DNA from: CAYPNF01 sp964411985
GTDB lineage: Bacteria; Verrucomicrobiota; Verrucomicrobiia; Limisphaerales; J093
Length of the DNA: 64,000 bases
Assembly (NCBI GenBank): GCA_964411985.1
Contig: CAYPNF010000008.1
Coordinates: forward strand, 62,001 to 126,000
Reading direction: 5' to 3'
The notes under the pieces are model-generated. The model was not told the origin of the DNA, ran no database searches, and was given only the letters and a program-made list of their open reading frames with translations. The position numbers and the translations under genes were made by a program. How positions within the stretch are numbered: the stretch's first letter is position 1; the number at the start of each line of letters is the position of its first letter. This document shows, piece after piece, positions 59,150-64,000 of the stretch.

Positions 59150-61619
59150 CAAGGAGGCCTATCGAGACCGCCGCGGTGTGCCCTGGCTGGAAACGGTGAT
59201 TCAGGATCTGCGGTACGGCGCACGGATGCTGCGGAGGAATCCCGGATTCACGGCGGTAGTCGTTCTGACTCTGGCGTTGGGGATCGGCATCAACACCGCG
59301 ATTTTCAGCCTGGTCAACGCCGTGATGTTGCGTGCGCTGCCCTATCCGAAGCCGGAAGAGTTGGTGGAAGTCATGGTGGCGAGACAAAGGTCGGTGCCTG
59401 ACGACTTTCTCTGGGCACCGGAGACTCTTGCTTGGCGGGAACAGAACCAGGTCTTTTCACAGTTCGGGATCTACCGGGAGGGAGAATGGGACATGTCCGG
59501 CGGCGAGGAACCCGGTCGGGTTAACGTGGGTCACGTCTCTGCCGAATTCCTGTCCGCCTTGGGAGTGCAGCCGGTCTTAGGCCGCGATTTCGCCAAGGAT
59601 GAGGACAAGCCAAGCGGCCCTCCGGTCGCGATACTCAGCTACCAACTCTGGCAGCGGCGATTCGGCGGAGACACCAATGTGGTCGGTAAGTCCATCACCA
59701 TCAATCACGTCGTTAACACGATCGTGGGCGTGCTTCCCTCCTCGTTCCAGGCTCCACTGAAGTACATGTTCTGGAACACCCATTGGGACCTGCTGCAGCC
59801 GGTGAGGCTTGGCCAAGAGGTGGAGGGAGAGTTCAGGGCGTTCGGTCGGCTCAAACCTGGAATCACCTTCGAACAGGCGCGGGCGTCCTTAGATGTCCTC
59901 TACGAACCCTTTCGCGATCAGGTGAGAAAGGACAGAGTGGTGTTGCTTCGATTACAGGACTACCTGGCCGTGCATACGAGGTCCAGCCTGCTCCTGTGGC
60001 AGTGCGCGGTCGGTTTCATTCTCCTGATCGCGTGTGCCAACGTCGCGAACCTACTCCTGGCTCGTGCCACGCGGCGGCAGAGGGAAATTGCCGTCCGCGT
60101 GGCGCTGGGAGCCGGCCGGCTTCGAATCATCCGGCAACTGCTGACGGAAAGCGTCTTGCTGGCCCTGCTGGGTTCGGCTCTCGGATTACTGCTGGCGTTC
60201 GGAGTCAAAGATGCAGTGCGTTCGATCCTACCCGCTCTAAGGAATATGTCGTCGGTAGACATAGACGGCCGGGTGCTGGCTTTCACGTTTCTGTCGGCAC
60301 TCCTTCCGGGTCTGGTCTTCGGGCTGGCACCGGCCCTGGAAGCCTCCCGTGTGTCACTCAACGAGACGCTCAAGGAAGGGACCCGCAGCTTGACCGGCGG
60401 GCGGAAGCGTCATCGGCTCCAAGGGGCGCTGGTCATCGCGGAAGTCGCGGTCGCGCTCGTGCTGCTGGCGGGTGCCGGTCTGCTGCTCAAGTGTTTCTTC
60501 CGTGTCCACGGTCTGGATCCAGGATTCCGGACGGATCGACTGCTGACAATGACGATAGAGTTGAGCGGGGAGAGATACCGCAGTGGCCCCTCGCAGACCG
60601 CGTACTTTCAGAGAGCCATCGAGGAGCTTCGAAGCCTGCCGGGAGTGGAGATGGTGGGTGCGGATGTGGCGCTGCCCGTGGTGGGTCCCTATGAGGGGAC
60701 AAGATACTGGGCGGAGGTTGACGGGCAGACCAATCTGGTTCGCAGTGGCATAGTGAATCCCGAGTACTTCCGGGCCTTGGGGATTCCTTTGAAGCGGGGC
60801 CGCGGTTTTACCGACGGGGATGGAGGCGGTGCACTTCCGGTGGTCCTGGTCAACGAGAGTTTCGTGGGCCGTTACCTGGTCGGCAAGGAACCTATCGGGC
60901 AGCGGATCAGATGCGGGGATCCCGAGACAGATTGGAACTGGAGGACCATCGTGGGGGTGGCGGGTGATGTGCGAGAGCCGGGGGGTTACTGGGGGGACTT
61001 CACTTTGGGTACCTATCGGGCAGCACCCCCCACCGAGGCCGCTCCGCGGGTTTATTTCTGTTATCTCCAGAAGAGCGGATCTGGCATGGGCCTGGCTCTC
61101 CGCACTCAGATCGACCCAAGGACGCTGGTGGCGGGTGCCCGCGCCCGGCTTCGGAGCCTGGATCCGGACCAGGTAGTGGGGGACCCGAAAACCATGGAGC
61201 AGCGCATCTTCGACTCACTTGTCAACCAGCGGAGGAACATGTGGTTGTCGGGCGCGTTGGGCGCGCTGGCGCTCGTTCTGGTGAGCCTGGGAATCTACGG
61301 CGTCTTGTCGTTCCAGGTCGCCCAACGGACCCATGAAATGGGTGTGCGCAGGGCTCTTGGAGCGCAGGGCCGCGACGTCATCAAGCTCGTCGTGGCGCGG
61401 GGGGCCAAGCTGATTCTGATAGGAGGGTTGGTGGGCGCGGTGGTCGCGCTTGGCTTAACTCGGTTCCTGGTCAGCATCCTATACGGCGTCAGTCCGCTAG
61501 ACCTAGGGTCGTTCTTGGCGGCATTCGGATTTCTCGGAGGGGTTGGCGCCGTCGCCTGCTATATCCCTGCCTCTAGAGCAGCCAAGGTCGATCCCCTCGT
61601 GGCGTTGCGTTACGAATGA
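58962..61619 (+). CDS. MacB/FtsX-type permease (ADOP family), copy 2
   Basis: An 885-residue membrane protein in the same layout as copy 1: prefix domain identical over its first ~63 residues, then MacB_PCD and two FtsX cores (QCAVGFILLIACANVANLLL; SLGIYGVLSFQVAQR). It carries a longer loop near residue 670-690 (GGYWGDFTLGTYRAAPP). The diverged periplasmic domain suggests a different ligand, while the shared regulator suggests common control. GTG start overlapping the PadR stop. Two such complete modules within 8 kb show family expansion by local duplication. Confidence 0.88.
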   Translation: MRQLRAWLVRLGGLFDKRRRDRELAEELESHLQMHIEDNLRAGMSPEEARREALIKLGGVESVKEAYRDRRGVPWLETVIQDLRYGARMLRRNPGFTAVVVLTLALGIGINTAIFSLVNAVMLRALPYPKPEELVEVMVARQRSVPDDFLWAPETLAWREQNQVFSQFGIYREGEWDMSGGEEPGRVNVGHVSAEFLSALGVQPVLGRDFAKDEDKPSGPPVAILSYQLWQRRFGGDTNVVGKSITINHVVNTIVGVLPSSFQAPLKYMFWNTHWDLLQPVRLGQEVEGEFRAFGRLKPGITFEQARASLDVLYEPFRDQVRKDRVVLLRLQDYLAVHTRSSLLLWQCAVGFILLIACANVANLLLARATRRQREIAVRVALGAGRLRIIRQLLTESVLLALLGSALGLLLAFGVKDAVRSILPALRNMSSVDIDGRVLAFTFLSALLPGLVFGLAPALEASRVSLNETLKEGTRSLTGGRKRHRLQGALVIAEVAVALVLLAGAGLLLKCFFRVHGLDPGFRTDRLLTMTIELSGERYRSGPSQTAYFQRAIEELRSLPGVEMVGADVALPVVGPYEGTRYWAEVDGQTNLVRSGIVNPEYFRALGIPLKRGRGFTDGDGGGALPVVLVNESFVGRYLVGKEPIGQRIRCGDPETDWNWRTIVGVAGDVREPGGYWGDFTLGTYRAAPPTEAAPRVYFCYLQKSGSGMGLALRTQIDPRTLVAGARARLRSLDPDQVVGDPKTMEQRIFDSLVNQRRNMWLSGALGALALVLVSLGIYGVLSFQVAQRTHEMGVRRALGAQGRDVIKLVVARGAKLILIGGLVGAVVALGLTRFLVSILYGVSPLDLGSFLAAFGFLGGVGAVACYIPASRAAKVDPLVALRYE

Positions 61620-61633
61620 TAGAAGGAGACCGC

Positions 61634-62037
61634 ATGAGACGGATGCGAGCATGGTGACTGCGGTTGGGTGGCTTGTTCGGCAAGCGGCGCCGGGACCAGG
61701 AATTGGCCGAGGAAATGGAGAGTCACCTGCAGATGCACATCGAAGACAATCTTCGGTCCGGTATGCCCCCCGAGGATGCGCGGCGGGAGGCGCTGATCAA
61801 ATTGGGCGGGGTCGAGTCCGTCAAGGAGGCCTATCGAGACCGAGGAGGTGTGCCTTGGCTGGAAACGGTGATCCAGGATCTTTTCTCTCCAGCTTGCTCT
61901 ACGGCGTCAGCGCCATCGATCCTCTGACATTTCTGGGTGCCTGTCTGTTTCTCGGAGGCATCTCCCTGTTGGCCTGCTATCTTCCCGCGCGAAGGGCTAC
62001 GAAGGTCGCTCCGCTGGTCGTTCTGCGATACGAGTGA
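61634..62037 (+). pseudogene. Remnant of a third ADOP permease with a 2-kb internal deletion
   Basis: Starting ATGAGACGGATGCGAGC at 61634, the frame meets a TGA within eight codons (where the intact copies have Trp-Leu). The prefix domain then continues in frame (RRRDQELAEEMESHLQMHI) to about 61880. There it jumps to the last ~50 residues of a permease (SSLLYGVSAIDPLTFLG) in another reading frame, ending with a normal stop at 62035-62037. Roughly 2.2 kb is missing. No regulator gene accompanies it, and it is 15 bp after copy 2. It is plainly non-functional. Confidence 0.9.
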
Positions 62038-62108
62038 TGCCGGGAGTCTGGAGCCTAGCACACAGACCACGGGTTGTCGCCCCAACTCGCCGAGTGCGGC
62101 TTTCGTGA

Positions 62109-62294
62109 ATGCTCGCAAGTGTTCGAGTCTGGGCGTGGCTGGAGGAGTACGGCACCGCGGGCGGCCATCCCAGCACGGATGTGTTGCACGTTGCCACGGC
62201 TTTGCACCTGGGCGTCAGGGAGTTTTGGACCTTCGACACCAACCAGGCCCGTTTAGCGCTTGCGGAGAAACTGAGGGTAGAACCTTTAGGTTGA
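62109..62294 (+). pseudogene. C-terminal remnant of a PIN-domain (VapC-like) toxin gene
   Basis: The frame encodes STDVLHVATALHLGVREF and TFDTNQARLALAEKLRV, the C-terminal half of PIN ribonuclease toxins, with the Asp of TDVLHVA and the Asp of TFD as two of the four metal-binding acids. The N-terminal half, including the first catalytic Asp, is absent and no VapB-like antitoxin gene is adjacent. Only a decayed end of a toxin-antitoxin locus remains. Confidence 0.65.
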
Positions 62295-62422
62295 CACTCC
62301 ACGAAAAAGAGACTTCCTTGGTCATTCATCCATCGAAGAGGGAGTCGACTTATGCGAAGCGCAACTCAACTACTGGTGGCCGGCCTCTCGAGCCTGCGGA
62401 GGCAAGGCAGGGAGGTCTTGGC

Positions 62423-64000
62423 ATGAAGGAGGTGTTGAACAGATTGGCCATGCGCCTCTCCCTCGTCATCGCTTTGTTCTCATCCTCCTGCTTGGCTCAA
62501 GACCAACCTGACATCGTGTGGATGAAAGGAGGCTTGGCGGGGAGGGTGCTGGCGCTGGCCGCTTCGCCGGACGGCTGCGTTGTCGCCGCCGCCAAGGCGG
62601 ACACGACCATCCAATTGTGGCGCGTGGCCGACGGAAACCTCACCAGAACCTTGATTGGGCACTCCAACTGGGTGATGTCCGTGGCCTACTCAGCGGACGG
62701 CGCCACGCTCGCCTCAGGGAGCGCAGACAAGAGCATCAAGCTGTGGCGAGCAGCTGATGGCACGGTGCTGCAAACGATCGCAGCGCACTCCAATGCGGTG
62801 AGCGCGGTCGCCTTTTCACCCGACGGCACTCTCGTGGCCTCGGGAGGGTTGGATCGTACGATCAAGCTATGGCGGGCTGCTGACGGCGCACTACTACGCA
62901 CCTTGACTGGGCACTCGGATTTCGTGATGGCTGTGGCCTTTTCGCCCGACGGAGAACACCTCGCCTCGGGGAGTGACGATACCACGGTCAGGTTGTGGCG
63001 TGTAGGCGATGGCCGGTTGCTCAAGACTCTGAAGGGGCATTTGGACTACGTAACCTCCGTTGCTTTCTCCCCCGATGGGAAGATAGTCGCTTCGGGCAGT
63101 TGGGATCAGACGGTCAGGTTGTGGCAAGCGATGAGTGGTCGCCGACTGCGGACGTTGGATGGGCACTCTGGCCGGGTGCGCTCCGTTGCCTTCTCGACGG
63201 ACGGATTCACACTGGCTTCGGGCGCTGACGACAATACTGTCCGTCTGTGGCGACTGTCTGCAGGTGATCCGCCGCGGTTGCTGACGGGGCACAACGATGA
63301 CCTTTGCGCGGTAACCTTTGTGCCGGGAACAGGGCTGCTCACCTCGGCGAGCGTGGACAACGCCATCAAGTTCTGGCGGTTGATCGGTGAGACTCCGTCT
63401 GTGGTGAGCGAACTGACGGGGCACACCCATGCGGTGCTCAAAATGCAATTCTCACCGGACGGACGCACGCTAGTCTCAGCAAGTGCGGACAAGACGATCA
63501 GGCTTTGGCGTGCCGCCGATGGGAGCTTCGTCCGAAGTCTGATCGGTCACACTGGCGAGGTGTCCTGCGTGGCGTTTTCACCCGATGGGTCCCTGCTGGC
63601 CTCCGGGAGTGAGGACAGTACGATCAGGTTGTGGCGGGCAGCCGATGGCACCTTGATGAGAACCCTGACCGGACACACAAATGGTGTGGTGTTTGTCGGC
63701 TTCTCGCCAGACGGGCGAACCGTGGCTTCGGCGAGCTGGGATAAGACCGTCAGGTTATGGCGGGTGGCAGACGGTACGGTGGCCCAGACATTGACGTCGC
63801 AGGCTGCTTACATGTCGTGCGCGGCCATCTCACCGGACTGGAGCATGGTGGCTTTAGGCGGAACTTACTCCGCCGAGACCAACCTCCTCCAGGTTTGGCG
63901 CTTCTCGGATGGCGCGCTCCTCCGAACGTTGGCAGGGCACACCAACACGGTGGCCTCGCTGGCCTTCTCCAAGGACGGCAGCCTGTTGGCTTCAGGTGGG
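62423..64000 (+). CDS. Secreted WD40 beta-propeller protein (3' end outside window)
   Basis: At least 526 codons, open to the window edge. The ATG at 62423 follows GGGAGG (62410-62415) and gives a signal peptide (RLSLVIALFSSSCLA). From ~residue 40 there are eleven full WD40 blades and part of a twelfth, each about 42 residues with the pattern GHxxxVxxVAFSPDGxxLASGSxDxTIRLWR. The repeats are very alike, a sign of recent internal amplification. Export is unusual for WD40 proteins; it may bind partners in the periplasm or on the surface. The full blade number and any extra domain lie outside the window. Confidence 0.88.
   Translation, partial: MKEVLNRLAMRLSLVIALFSSSCLAQDQPDIVWMKGGLAGRVLALAASPDGCVVAAAKADTTIQLWRVADGNLTRTLIGHSNWVMSVAYSADGATLASGSADKSIKLWRAADGTVLQTIAAHSNAVSAVAFSPDGTLVASGGLDRTIKLWRAADGALLRTLTGHSDFVMAVAFSPDGEHLASGSDDTTVRLWRVGDGRLLKTLKGHLDYVTSVAFSPDGKIVASGSWDQTVRLWQAMSGRRLRTLDGHSGRVRSVAFSTDGFTLASGADDNTVRLWRLSAGDPPRLLTGHNDDLCAVTFVPGTGLLTSASVDNAIKFWRLIGETPSVVSELTGHTHAVLKMQFSPDGRTLVSASADKTIRLWRAADGSFVRSLIGHTGEVSCVAFSPDGSLLASGSEDSTIRLWRAADGTLMRTLTGHTNGVVFVGFSPDGRTVASASWDKTVRLWRVADGTVAQTLTSQAAYMSCAAISPDWSMVALGGTYSAETNLLQVWRFSDGALLRTLAGHTNTVASLAFSKDGSLLASGG

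Noticed and set aside
53969..62040. A composite transposon around the two PadR-permease modules
   Set aside because: The repeated blocks are gene copies in direct orientation; no transposase, terminal inverted repeats or target duplications were found.
62894..63492. Minus-strand frames opposite the WD40 gene
   Set aside because: They repeat with the same ~126-bp period as the WD40 blades on the plus strand, so they are shadows of the repeat.
1..64000. CRISPR arrays, rRNA genes or a prophage
   Set aside because: No regularly spaced short repeats, no rRNA-like sequence and no phage structural or integrase genes were seen on reading both strands.

Overview
The window is a GC-rich bacterial chromosome segment (estimated by eye). 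Gene content points to the Verrucomicrobiota, probably a soil or freshwater Limisphaerales/Pedosphaeraceae-like lineage. The evidence is a giant VCBS/ASPIC-UnbV protein, an exosortase with a separate EpsI protein, a Tat-exported Gfo/Idh/MocA oxidoreductase, PadR-linked 'orphan' MacB/FtsX permeases, many secreted carbohydrate-active proteins, and a GRP-type sugar transporter next to a ribokinase. This assignment is inferred from gene families, not from a marker-gene comparison.

Layout. 1-3239: end of larB, then larC (nickel-pincer cofactor), a universal stress protein and an HpnA-like sugar epimerase. 3240-6003: a small array of four integron cassettes without an integrase. Each cassette carries one small gene and ends in an attC site, and in all four the R'' box is complementary to the first bases of its own cassette. 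The array ends exactly at the predicted attC crossover point, where a truncated unrelated gene begins. 6006-10784: an operon on the minus strand (LacI regulator, secreted ADP-ribosylglycohydrolase-family protein, sugar transporter, ribokinase) with a perfect palindromic operator. 10921-18409: secreted proteins: a tandem-duplicated CBM9-like protein, a SUMF1-type lipoprotein, and a 1225-residue VCBS/ASPIC protein coupled to it. 18660-24727: ferredoxin-NADP reductase, a frameshifted agarase-like glycoside hydrolase, a radical SAM protein and an HDOD protein. 25181-30008: the primary sigma factor, then hisF-hisI-trpE.

30207-45409 is a polysaccharide locus. It holds nucleotide-sugar enzymes (WbpA-, WbpP- and Fcl-like), a Wzy/ligase-like membrane protein, a GT4 glycosyltransferase (frameshifted at its start), a DegT aminotransferase and a priming sugar transferase. 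Inside it, an acyl carrier protein, an adenylating enzyme, an SDR reductase and a hexapeptide acyltransferase overlap stop-to-start, and EpsI and an exosortase follow directly. This suggests an amino sugar that receives a custom acyl group, in a locus tied to envelope protein sorting. 45628-53873 holds an oxidoreductase, an ECF sigma operon with two small membrane proteins, and a convergent pair of secreted glycan-active genes (a GH43-like/GH128-like fusion and a GH55-like double beta-helix protein).

53961-62037 contains two PadR-permease modules sharing a perfectly identical 434-bp block, plus a wrecked third permease. Between them, on the other strand, lies an overlapping gene pair resembling a nucleotidyltransferase toxin-antitoxin system. 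A PIN-domain remnant and a WD40 beta-propeller protein that runs off the end close the window. No rRNA, tRNA, CRISPR array or transposase was found.
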